Made by a program: the position numbers and the translations under genes. Below the pieces are notes generated by a model. The model had not been told where the DNA came from. It saw only the letters and a list, made by a program, of their open reading frames with translations, and did no database searches. Positions 1 to 5,129 of a stretch of DNA of 5,129 bases are shown piece after piece. The stretch is from an uncultured Collinsella sp. (GTDB lineage Bacteria > Actinomycetota > Coriobacteriia > Coriobacteriales > Coriobacteriaceae), in NCBI GenBank assembly GCA_934646865.1, contig CAKUEU010000093.1:1-5129 (forward strand). Direction: 5' to 3'. Positions within the stretch are counted from its first letter, which is position 1, and each line of letters opens with the position of its first letter.

Positions 1-476
1 TTTTCGTGAATCTGCTTGCCGCAGAGATGCTCAATCGTAATTTCGTACAGCTGAACGCCCTTGATGTCCTTGGCGATTTCCTCCTCGACCTCTTCGGCGG
101 TGGGGTAGTACTTGAGCGCGAGCTCACGGACCTTGTCCTCGATAAATGCGGGGGTGTCATTCGCTAGGCGGCAACGGCCAAAGACAACGGTGCTCTGCAC
201 GTAGGGCGCCCAATCGTCGTCCTTGTACCAGTCGTTGCCGTAGACGGTAAAACAGACCTTGTCGTCACGCTTGAGAGCGTCGACCTTGTGGCCGACCTTG
301 CTGCCATGGAAGTAAATCTTGTCGTGCTTGGCGTCAAAAAAGTAGTTGACGGGAATGGCGTACGGGTAGCCATCGTCGCCGTTGACGGCAAAGACGCCTC
401 GCTTGCAGGTGGCGAGCAGCTCGCGCGCCGCCTCGTCGGTAACGGCGCGCTTCTTTCGGCGTAGAGGCCTAAACAT
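1..476 (-). CDS. Pyridoxamine 5'-phosphate oxidase-like (NimA-type) flavin-binding protein, 3' end missing
   Basis: The first 158 codons are visible, starting at the ATG at 476-474; the C-terminus lies beyond the left edge. The product begins MFRPLRRKKRAVTDEAAREL. The stretch around residues 38-62 (YPYAIPVNYFFD, then KIYFHGSKVGHK) and KVCFTV at 73-78 are typical of the split-barrel FMN-binding fold of the PNPOx/NimA family. Known members bind FMN or a related cofactor and include nitroimidazole-resistance reductases, but most are uncharacterised small cytoplasmic oxidoreductases. The substrate cannot be told from sequence, and true vitamin B6 synthesis (PdxH) is unlikely because the N-terminal pattern is NimA-like. 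The start is supported by AAAGGA on the minus strand at 490-485, 8 bases upstream. The gene lies 42 bases after the histidine kinase stop on the same strand with no clear terminator between, so read-through from the kinase is plausible. Confidence 0.88.
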   Translation of the reverse strand, partial: MFRPLRRKKRAVTDEAARELLATCKRGVFAVNGDDGYPYAIPVNYFFDAKHDKIYFHGSKVGHKVDALKRDDKVCFTVYGNDWYKDDDWAPYVQSTVVFGRCRLANDTPAFIEDKVRELALKYYPTAEEVEEEIAKDIKGVQLYEITIEHLCGKQIHE

Positions 477-484
477 CGCGGGAT

Positions 485-490
485 TCCTTT
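485..490 (-). promoter_or_regulatory. Ribosome binding site of the flavin protein gene
   Basis: AAAGGA on the minus strand lies 8 bases before the ATG at 476. It fixes the start of the flavin protein and shows that its 5' end is inside the window. Confidence 0.7.
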
Positions 491-518
491 CCAATCGGGC
501 ATGGTTCTTGGGGAGAGA

Positions 519-3323
519 CTATAGCGAACTGGGGCCGTGCTGCTTGATGCGGGCGAGAATGTTTTTGAGCTTTTCAAAATCGAGCGGCTTGGGCAGATGG
601 GCGTTCATGCCGGCGTCACGTGCGGCCTTGGCGTCCTCGGCAAAAGCGTTGGCGGTCAGCGCGATGATGGGGATGTCGGCGGCATCGGGCTTGTCGCTCA
701 GACGAATCACGCGCGTTGCCTCATAACCGTCCATACCGGGCATCATGATGTCCATGAGGATGGCGTCGAAGCTGCCGGCGGGGTGCGACAGGTACAGGTC
801 GACAACCTCGTTGCCATTGGCCGCGCGGGTCACCACAACGTCCTCGGATTCCAGCAGCGCCTGGGCAATTTCGGCATTCAGGTCGTTGTCTTCGGCGAGC
901 AGGACGTTCATGCCGGCAATCGAGCAGCTGGGCCTTGCCTCGGCTGGCTTTATGTGGGCCCGAGGGTTTTTGTCGATATCGAGCGGAATCTGGACAGTGA
1001 ACGTGCTGCCCACGCCGAGTTCGCTTGAAATCTCGATGGTGCCGCCCATCATGTCGATGAGCGATTTGACGATGGCCATGCCCATGCCGGTTCCCTGGAA
1101 CTTGCTGCGGGCGTCGTCGCCCTCTTGGGCGAACGGCTCGTAGATATGCTTCAAAAACTCGGGCGTCATGCCAATGCCGGTGTCTTCGATGGTGAAACAA
1201 AAGAGTGCACGTGCGTCGTTGAGCGGTTTGACGGTGGAAGAGAAGGTGACGGTGCCGCCATGCTTGTTGTATTTGATGCTGTTGTCGAGCAGGTTGATGA
1301 TGATTCGGCGGATATGGGTGGGGCTGCCGATCATGCTCTGGTCGACAGCATAGGGCTCGCTGATGTTGAACAGCGTAATGCCGCGGTCCGATGCGCGGAG
1401 TTTGCACAGCACCAAGGCATCGTCACAGAGCTCCTTGAGGTTGAACGATTCGTGCTCGAGTGTCACTTTGCGCTCCTCGATCCTGCCCATCTCGAGGATG
1501 TCGTTAATGAGCGAAAGCAGGTGGTTGGCAGCGACACGCGCCTTGGCGCGGCTTTCGCGAGCGACCTTTATATCGCCCTCTTTCAATTCCTCAATCTCAA
1601 TAAGGCCCAAGATGCCGTTGAGCGGTGTGCGGATGTCGTGGCTCATACGCGTGAGGAACGCGGTCTTGGCGGCGTTGGCGGCGTCGGCTTTCTGCCGCTC
1701 TTTCCGCGCGCGTTGAAGCGACCAGACAAGGATGGCGATGCCGGTCAGCAAAATGCAGATGATAACGGTGGCAATGGCGGCGCGGTTGCGATAGAGGAAT
1801 CGAAGTGTATCGGATTCTTGAGCCGAATACGATGTGGGGGAATAACTGTTCGCGGAGAGCGATTCGCCGGCATTGACGATACCCTTATTAATGATTCCTA
1901 GGAGTTGGGGATTGCCGCGCGAGATCAAGCACGATAGTTCTGCTGTGTTGGTGAGTTCCTGCGTTTCGAAATCCTCGATGTCGTAGGTGTCGCGGATGGT
2001 TTCCAGGCGCGTACTGGGGACGATGATGCAACTGGCCTCTCCTTTATTGAGGGCTTTGAGCATCTCGCTGCCGCTTGGGTACTCGGTTACCGTCGCGTCG
2101 GGGAACAGGCTCTCGAGCTCAAAGCGGTTGACGATAGCGCTCTTTGTGCAAGCGATGTTTTTGAGGTCCTTGCTCAGGTCGTTGCTGCTGTGGATAGCGG
2201 TCAGGGAGACCGTTCCCGTCGAGTTTGACTGGATGACCCCCACCTGTTCGGCGAGCCAGTAGTCACGAAAGAATGGCAGGGCGACATCGATGGTGCCTTC
2301 TGAAAGGGCTTTGATCATTTGTTTGGTGTCTGCGATGGCGACTGTTTTAACGTTAATGCCAAACTTGTCGTGCAACGTCGTCGCGAGCGAGGCAAGCGAC
2401 CCCTCCATTTCGCCATCGTCATTTTGCGTGCAGTAGGGGAGCTGGTTTGTAAGATAGCCGAGCGTGATGGTGTTGCCGTTTGCTTTGAGCCAGGAGGCCT
2501 CGGCGCCGTCAAGTGATGATGACCCGCTGTTTTGGGCCGAGTAATTTGCTTTGACCTCGTCATTGTAGCGGGGGTTGAATCGGGCGATTGCCGCCATGGC
2601 GGCATTGATATCGTCCATAAGGTCGGGGCGGCTTTTGGGGACGGCGAAATAGTAGTCGCTTGAGCCTACGTAGAACATGGGGGAGGCGCTAGGCGATGAG
2701 ATCGTGTCGTTCATGATGATGGCGTCGACCTCGCCGTTTGCCAACGCATCGAAGAGGCCGCCGCCACTGGCTATTTCTTTATAGGTGCAGGTAATGCCTT
2801 CGTCGGCAAGCCACTGCTGGCCGACGAAGGTCTGCATAACGCCGGGATTGCAGCCAATGGTGAGGCCCTGGAGCGCCTGGAGGTCGCCCGTGGCCAAGTC
2901 GTCTCGGTCGGGCCTGGCATAGATGTAGTAGCGCTCGGTGCCCTCGGGGTTCGATGAGAAAAGCAGCTTTTGGGCGCGTTCCTCGGAGTAGGAGATATTG
3001 GGCATGAGGTCGATCTCGCCCGCCTCGAGCATGTCCATGAGCTCGGTGAACGTACCGGAGACATATTCGTATTTCCATCCGGGGGTGTAGTACGAGAGGG
3101 TCTGGAGGTATTCGTAACCCCAGCCCGAAAGGCGTTCGCCTGGGTTGCCGTCTTGGAACCCCTCGTTGTTGACAAGCCAGCCGACGCGAACCGTTTTGAC
3201 CTGCTGCTCGGACTGGTCGGCAAGGGCCGGCACGGGTGCGGCGGCACTCAGCGCGGTAAGTGCGGTGAGCACGATGGCGAGGGCGCGATATATAGTTGAA
3301 CGAAGGACGGCGGCAGCTCTCAC
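519..3323 (-). CDS. Hybrid sensor histidine kinase with two periplasmic solute-binding (SBP_bac_3) domains and a C-terminal receiver
   Basis: This is a membrane-bound sensor kinase of BvgS/EvgS-like layout, about 934 aa. Residue numbers count from the GTG at 3323. A signal peptide ends near residue 36 (PVPALADQ). Two venus-flytrap type-3 solute-binding domains follow, at roughly 43-260 and 285-490. In this family they sense small ligands such as amino acids, but the ligand here is unknown. One membrane helix (about 515-537) leads into a short coiled coil and HisKA with phospho-acceptor H562 in MSHDIRTPLNGI. The HATPase shows the N box (NLLDNS, from 677), the G1 box DTGIGM (from D714) and the G2 box GTGMGMAIVK (from 744). 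The receiver has acidic residues E811 and D812, phospho-acceptor D858 (LMDIMMPGMDGYE), T890 and K912. There is no PAS, HAMP or HPt domain, so phosphate must leave via a separate protein that is not in this window, unless the kinase acts alone. An upstream in-frame TTG at 3329 would add two residues, but AGGA abuts it directly, so GTG is preferred. The stop is TAG at 521-519. Confidence 0.93.
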   Translation of the reverse strand: MRAAAVLRSTIYRALAIVLTALTALSAAAPVPALADQSEQQVKTVRVGWLVNNEGFQDGNPGERLSGWGYEYLQTLSYYTPGWKYEYVSGTFTELMDMLEAGEIDLMPNISYSEERAQKLLFSSNPEGTERYYIYARPDRDDLATGDLQALQGLTIGCNPGVMQTFVGQQWLADEGITCTYKEIASGGGLFDALANGEVDAIIMNDTISSPSASPMFYVGSSDYYFAVPKSRPDLMDDINAAMAAIARFNPRYNDEVKANYSAQNSGSSSLDGAEASWLKANGNTITLGYLTNQLPYCTQNDDGEMEGSLASLATTLHDKFGINVKTVAIADTKQMIKALSEGTIDVALPFFRDYWLAEQVGVIQSNSTGTVSLTAIHSSNDLSKDLKNIACTKSAIVNRFELESLFPDATVTEYPSGSEMLKALNKGEASCIIVPSTRLETIRDTYDIEDFETQELTNTAELSCLISRGNPQLLGIINKGIVNAGESLSANSYSPTSYSAQESDTLRFLYRNRAAIATVIICILLTGIAILVWSLQRARKERQKADAANAAKTAFLTRMSHDIRTPLNGILGLIEIEELKEGDIKVARESRAKARVAANHLLSLINDILEMGRIEERKVTLEHESFNLKELCDDALVLCKLRASDRGITLFNISEPYAVDQSMIGSPTHIRRIIINLLDNSIKYNKHGGTVTFSSTVKPLNDARALFCFTIEDTGIGMTPEFLKHIYEPFAQEGDDARSKFQGTGMGMAIVKSLIDMMGGTIEISSELGVGSTFTVQIPLDIDKNPRAHIKPAEARPSCSIAGMNVLLAEDNDLNAEIAQALLESEDVVVTRAANGNEVVDLYLSHPAGSFDAILMDIMMPGMDGYEATRVIRLSDKPDAADIPIIALTANAFAEDAKAARDAGMNAHLPKPLDFEKLKNILARIKQHGPSSL

Positions 3324-3329
3324 GGGCAA

Positions 3330-3333
3330 TCCT
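3330..3333 (-). promoter_or_regulatory. Ribosome binding site deciding the kinase start (GTG at 3323)
   Basis: AGGA on the minus strand sits 6 bases upstream of the GTG at 3323-3321, but directly next to the in-frame TTG at 3329-3327. The normal spacing favours GTG as the initiation codon. Confidence 0.55.
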
Positions 3334-3357
3334 AACGAATCGAGACAGTACCACGTA

Positions 3358-3366
3358 AGGATACCA
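3358..3366 (-). promoter_or_regulatory. Possible extended -10 promoter element for the kinase gene
   Basis: Read on the minus strand, TGGTATCCT fits an extended -10 (TGn followed by a hexamer matching TATAAT at 4 of 6 positions). It lies 34 bases before the GTG start. I see no good -35 hexamer at 16-18 bases upstream, which would suit an extended -10 or an activated promoter. The call is tentative. Confidence 0.3.
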
Positions 3367-3393
3367 GGTCAGGTGCCCCGTTTGACCCACCTG

Positions 3394-3404
3394 CCGTTAA
3401 ACGG
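3394..3404. promoter_or_regulatory. Operator-like palindrome CCGTT-A-AACGG
   Basis: A perfect 5-bp inverted repeat around a central A lies about 28 bases upstream of the possible kinase -10 element. A second short inverted pair, CAGGTG (3370-3375) and CACCTG (3388-3393), flanks the space between them. The position suits a regulator binding site for the kinase promoter, but palindromes this short arise by chance and no regulator family can be assigned. Confidence 0.25.
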
Positions 3405-3424
3405 TTACCCAACAGATGTAGTCG

Positions 3425-3504
3425 TTGGGGACGTTCCTTTTCTGCCGGCAGTTGGGGACAGTCCCTTTCTGCCGGCACAAAAGGAACGTCCCTAGCTGCC
3501 GGAT
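3425..3504. repeat. REP/BIME-like palindromic repeat element with three cores at 27-base period
   Basis: Two direct 26-base copies start at 3425 and 3452. Both begin TTGGGGAC and end CTGCCGGCA, and they differ at only a few central positions. A third copy (about 3470-3502) is inverted and shares the central TGCCGGCA. The palindrome TGCCGGCA occurs at 3443 and 3470, and a degenerate copy (TGCCGGAT) at 3497, giving an exact 27-base spacing. GGGACGTTCCTTTT (3428-3441) is the perfect reverse complement of 3479-3492, so 14 bp can pair around a 37-base loop that itself contains GGGAC-A-GTCCC (3455-3465). Such intergenic palindromic clusters resemble REP/BIME elements, which are spread in trans by Y1 (RAYT-type) transposases; none is encoded in the window. 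It lies between divergent genes and could affect their promoters, transcript ends or DNA supercoiling. Open reading frames through it give repetitive peptides only because 27 is a multiple of three. Confidence 0.8.
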
Positions 3505-3541
3505 GTGGGACAATACCGAGCGAATGTGATTGATTGCTCGC

Positions 3542-3549
3542 GGAAGGGG
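3542..3549 (+). promoter_or_regulatory. Ribosome binding site of the K+ channel gene
   Basis: GGAAGGGG lies 5 bases before the ATG at 3555. It lies downstream of the alternative TTG at 3534, which argues against that longer start. Confidence 0.55.
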
Positions 3550-3554
3550 TCGCG

Positions 3555-3980
3555 ATGAAAAAGCTGAGGACGCTTGCCGATGTGTTGCGCCAGGCGGGCT
3601 TCGTGCGCATCACGGGCCTGTTCCTTCTCTTCTATCTGCTCTGCTCAACGGCCGTCTGGCTGTCTGAGCCCACGACCCTCACCTTTGGTGACGGGCTCTG
3701 GTTTAGCTTTGAGACCGTTTCGACCATCGGCTTTGGCGATATTCCGGCCGAGACGCCGGTCGCCCGCGTCATCACGGTCGTCTTGAGCGTCATTAGCATC
3801 TTCTACATCGCTATGCTCACGGGTGTTGCGGTGAACTACTGCAACACGCTCATCAAGATGCGCCAAAAGGACACCATGGCGCGCTTTATGGACGACTTGG
3901 AGCATTTGGAAGAGCTCGACCGCGATGAGCTCGCCGACCTGTCGCGTCGCGTACGTGAGTACCGCCGTCGGCAGCGCTAG
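3555..3980 (+). CDS. Minimal two-transmembrane potassium channel family protein
   Basis: This 141-aa inner-membrane protein has the Ion_trans_2 (Kir/KcsA-like) layout. Helix 1 spans about residues 17-37 (ITGLFLLFYLLCSTAVWL). The pore helix is about 45-56, the selectivity filter is T57-I58-G59-F60-G61-D62 (a TVGYGD variant), and helix 2 is about 71-96. Channels of this fold assemble as tetramers and conduct K+. A 40-residue charged C-terminal tail (LEHLEELDRDELADLSRRVREYRRR) is probably helical and may drive assembly or gating. There is no RCK/TrkA-N domain, so ligand gating through the usual nucleotide- or Ca2+-binding module is absent. The ATG at 3555 is preferred over an upstream in-frame TTG at 3534 because GGAAGGGG (3542-3549) precedes it and the membrane protein naturally begins MKKLR. 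The LOG-family gene follows after 33 bases. Confidence 0.9.
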   Translation: MKKLRTLADVLRQAGFVRITGLFLLFYLLCSTAVWLSEPTTLTFGDGLWFSFETVSTIGFGDIPAETPVARVITVVLSVISIFYIAMLTGVAVNYCNTLIKMRQKDTMARFMDDLEHLEELDRDELADLSRRVREYRRRQR

Positions 3981-4001
3981 GGCAAGCGTATCGCGCAGCA
4001 A

Positions 4002-4007
4002 GGGGGA
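4002..4007 (+). promoter_or_regulatory. Ribosome binding site of the LOG-family gene
   Basis: The purine run GGGGGA, preceded by AA, ends 6 bases before the ATG at 4014. An in-frame TTG at 4008 would overlap the end of this site, so ATG is the better start. Confidence 0.6.
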
Positions 4008-4013
4008 TTGCAT

Positions 4014-4547
4014 ATGAACATCACGGTGTACCTGGGCGCGAGCGTCGGTAACGACCCGGCGTTTTTGCCTGCGGTGCAGGAGCTCGGCACATGGATTGGC
4101 GCCAACGGTCACGCGCTGGTGTACGGTGGGTCCAAGTCGGGCTTGATGGGCGCGCTTGCCGATAGCGTCCTCGATGCCGGCGGCCACGTGACGGGCGTGG
4201 AGCCGAGCTTTTTTATCGAGGCCGAGTTTCAGCACGATGGCATCGACGACCTCATCGTGACGAGCGATATGGCCGAGCGCAAGGCGAAGATGATCGAGCT
4301 CGGCGACGCGTTTATTGCCTTTCCCGGCGGCACGGGTACGCTCGAGGAGATCGCCGAGGTCATGTCTGCGGTGTCGCTGGGACACCTGGGTGCGCCGTGC
4401 ATCCTGTACAACCTGGACGGCTACTACAACGACCTGAAGGCCCTGCTCGGCCACATGATTGAAAAGGGGCTATCGAGTCCGCAGCGCCAGCGGGGGATTT
4501 ACTTTGCCGAAGATTTGCACGAGATTGCCTCGATCATCAATGGCTAA
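4014..4547 (+). CDS. LOG-family (TIGR00730) Rossmann-fold protein, likely nucleoside 5'-monophosphate phosphoribohydrolase
   Basis: This 177-aa cytoplasmic protein has the hallmarks of the LOG/lysine-decarboxylase-like family. These are an N-terminal beta strand with VYLGAS (5-10), YGGSKSGLMGALAD (37-50), MAERKAKM (86-93) with R89-K90, and the signature PGGTGTLEE (104-112) ending in E112. In characterised relatives the arginine and the glutamate of PGGxGTxxE catalyse release of ribose 5-phosphate from (cytokinin) nucleoside monophosphates. 'Lysine decarboxylase' labels on this family are historical errors. The length matches the short bacterial type. Where many relatives read GVIP, this one reads GVEP (61-64). 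The gene lies 33 bases downstream of the K+ channel on the same strand, suggesting one transcript, though no functional link between the two is evident. The exact substrate, perhaps AMP-type nucleotides, is inferred from the family only. Confidence 0.92.
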   Translation: MNITVYLGASVGNDPAFLPAVQELGTWIGANGHALVYGGSKSGLMGALADSVLDAGGHVTGVEPSFFIEAEFQHDGIDDLIVTSDMAERKAKMIELGDAFIAFPGGTGTLEEIAEVMSAVSLGHLGAPCILYNLDGYYNDLKALLGHMIEKGLSSPQRQRGIYFAEDLHEIASIING

Positions 4548-4554
4548 GTTCTAG

Positions 4555-4577
4555 ATTGGGCGCGCATTGCGCCCAAT
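4555..4577. terminator. Hairpin after the LOG gene, possible transcription terminator
   Basis: A perfect 9-bp stem, ATTGGGCGC (4555-4563) with GCGCCCAAT (4569-4577), closes a 5-base loop and begins 7 bases after the LOG stop codon. Position and stability suit a terminator of the channel-LOG transcript. The bases after it (GGTGCCGTTTGGGG) are not a T-tract, so intrinsic termination may be weak or need a factor. The hairpin could instead protect the mRNA 3' end. Confidence 0.5.
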
Positions 4578-4626
4578 GGTGCCGTTTGGGGTGCAGATGG
4601 TTGGCTCGTCTGGGCAGCGCTCGCTC

Positions 4627-4632
4627 TACAAT
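4627..4632 (+). promoter_or_regulatory. Likely -10 promoter element of the ClC gene
   Basis: TACAAT matches TATAAT at 5 of 6 positions, between the hairpin and the ClC start, 39 bases before the ATG. The best upstream -35-like hexamer, TTGGCT at 4601-4606, is 20 bases away, longer than ideal. Together with the hairpin it suggests that the ClC gene begins a separate transcript. Confidence 0.45.
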
Positions 4633-4661
4633 AAAACGTATTTCTGTCGACTTTGACCACG

Positions 4662-4666
4662 GGAGG
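4662..4666 (+). promoter_or_regulatory. Ribosome binding site of the ClC gene
   Basis: GGAGG, a full anti-16S match, lies 5 bases before the ATG at 4672 and sets the start of the gene. Confidence 0.75.
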
Positions 4667-4671
4667 GCCCG

Positions 4672-5129
4672 ATGGATAAGCTTGCAAAACCTAAAAACCG
4701 CGCGCTGTTTTTGATCAGCGTAGCCGTGACTGGCGCGCTCGCCGGCGCTGCGGTCTGGCTGTTCTTTTTTGCGATGGAACACGGCATCGATTTCTTTTGG
4801 ACCGAGATTCCGCACATGCTGGGTGCTGCTTCGCCCGAGCTTGCCAGCGGTCCCTTCGGTTGTCTGCCGTACCCGTTTTTCGTCTGCCTGTTGGGCGGTC
4901 TGCTCATTGGCCTGTACGAAAAGGTGACCGGCACCAAGACCGACGACCTCAACCAGGTGATGGCCAAGGTCAAGCAAGACGGACGCTATCCGTATGACAA
5001 TCTGGGCAAGCTTTCGCTCGCGGCATTGCTGCCGCTGCTGTTTGGCGGAAGCATTGGTCCCGAGGCCGGACTGACCGGCGTTATCGCGGGTCTTTGCAGC
5101 TGGGTCGGCGACCGCATGCGTCGCTTTGG
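4672..5129 (+). CDS. ClC-family chloride channel/transporter, 3' end missing
   Basis: The first 152 codons are visible; the frame is open at the right edge. After a short basic N-terminus (MDKLAKPKNR) come hydrophobic helices at about residues 11-34, 67-83 and 114-124, then GGSIGPEAGLTG (125-136). This last motif matches the glycine- and proline-rich loop at the start of helix F in ClC proteins, which transport Cl- or other anions across the inner membrane as channels or H+-coupled exchangers. Classical exchangers read G(K/R)EGP there, with the gating glutamate before GP. Here isoleucine (I128) occupies that place and E131 follows the proline, a pattern seen in a divergent ClC branch related to the YfeO type (recalled, not searched). 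A full ClC is around 400 residues or more, so most of the gene lies outside. The start is fixed by GGAGG 5 bases upstream. It probably has its own promoter. Confidence 0.85.
   Translation, partial: MDKLAKPKNRALFLISVAVTGALAGAAVWLFFFAMEHGIDFFWTEIPHMLGAASPELASGPFGCLPYPFFVCLLGGLLIGLYEKVTGTKTDDLNQVMAKVKQDGRYPYDNLGKLSLAALLPLLFGGSIGPEAGLTGVIAGLCSWVGDRMRRF

Larger units (their letters stand above)
3324..3554. other. Divergent intergenic region between the kinase and K+ channel genes
   Basis: These 231 bases separate the minus-strand kinase from the plus-strand channel gene. They hold the kinase ribosome binding site, a tentative kinase -10, the 3394-3404 palindrome and the repeat cluster. For the rightward gene the best -10 candidate is GACAAT at 3509-3514 (4 of 6 matches), immediately after the repeat and 40 bases before the ATG, with no convincing -35. 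I see no credible coding sequence here. Confidence 0.6.

Noticed and set aside
477..518. Terminator between the kinase and flavin protein genes
   Set aside because: Only a 4-bp CCAA/TTGG pairing is present, with no T-tract. This is too weak to call.
1125..1901. Long plus-strand open frame (258 aa) inside the kinase gene
   Set aside because: It is antisense to HisKA/HATPase and receptor coding sequence with clear conserved motifs. It has no recognisable domain and reflects the high GC content.
3145..3495. Plus-strand open frame with repetitive peptide VGDxPFLPA near its end
   Set aside because: It lies antisense to the kinase 5' end and runs into the palindromic repeat. The peptide repeat results from the 27-base period being a multiple of three.
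3425..3504. CRISPR array
   Set aside because: There are only three units, one of them inverted, with no unique spacers between repeats and no cas genes nearby. The pattern fits palindromic REP-like units instead.
3509..3514. GACAAT as a firm -10 promoter for the K+ channel gene
   Set aside because: Only 4 of 6 positions match and no -35 lies at suitable spacing, so it is mentioned only in the intergenic entry.
3645..4454. Minus-strand open frame (269 aa) opposite the channel and LOG genes
   Set aside because: It spans two well-supported plus-strand genes and their gap, and its composition (R/H/V/A-rich) is typical of antisense shadow frames.
4537..4977. Minus-strand open frame (146 aa) opposite the ClC start
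   Set aside because: It covers the ClC promoter and coding start in antisense, with no domain or ribosome binding site support.

Overview
The window is a high-GC bacterial chromosome segment with five protein-coding genes, two of them cut by the window edges, and no rRNA, tRNA or transposase gene. The dense gene packing, G/C-rich codon use and gene content (a large two-receptor hybrid histidine kinase, a NimA-like flavin protein, a small K+ channel, a LOG-family enzyme and a divergent ClC protein) fit a gut actinobacterium of the class Coriobacteriia. Collinsella is my best guess. That is inferred from style and protein resemblance, not from a marker gene.

Left half, minus strand: a hybrid sensor histidine kinase of about 934 aa (519-3323) carries a signal peptide, two tandem type-3 solute-binding domains, one membrane helix, HisKA, HATPase and a C-terminal receiver domain. 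It is followed after 42 bases by the start of a pyridoxamine-5'-phosphate-oxidase-like flavin protein (476 down to the left edge). The two may share a transcript. No output response regulator lies in the window.

Middle, 3324-3554: a divergent intergenic region holds the likely kinase promoter and a small operator-like palindrome. Its most striking content is a palindromic repeat element at 3425-3504. Three related cores (two direct, the third inverted) are punctuated by TGCCGGCA palindromes at an exact 27-base period, and a perfect 14-bp inverted repeat encloses most of it. This resembles REP/BIME-type elements.

Right half, plus strand: a minimal two-helix K+ channel (3555-3980) and a LOG-family phosphoribohydrolase-like protein (4014-4547) are separated by only 33 bases and probably co-transcribed. 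A 9-bp hairpin then precedes a -10-like promoter and the start of a ClC-family anion channel/transporter gene (4672 to the right edge). In that protein the usual gating-glutamate motif reads GGSIGPE. No wholly new multi-gene system is evident. The repeat element, the ClC motif and the orphan kinase deserve the closest look.
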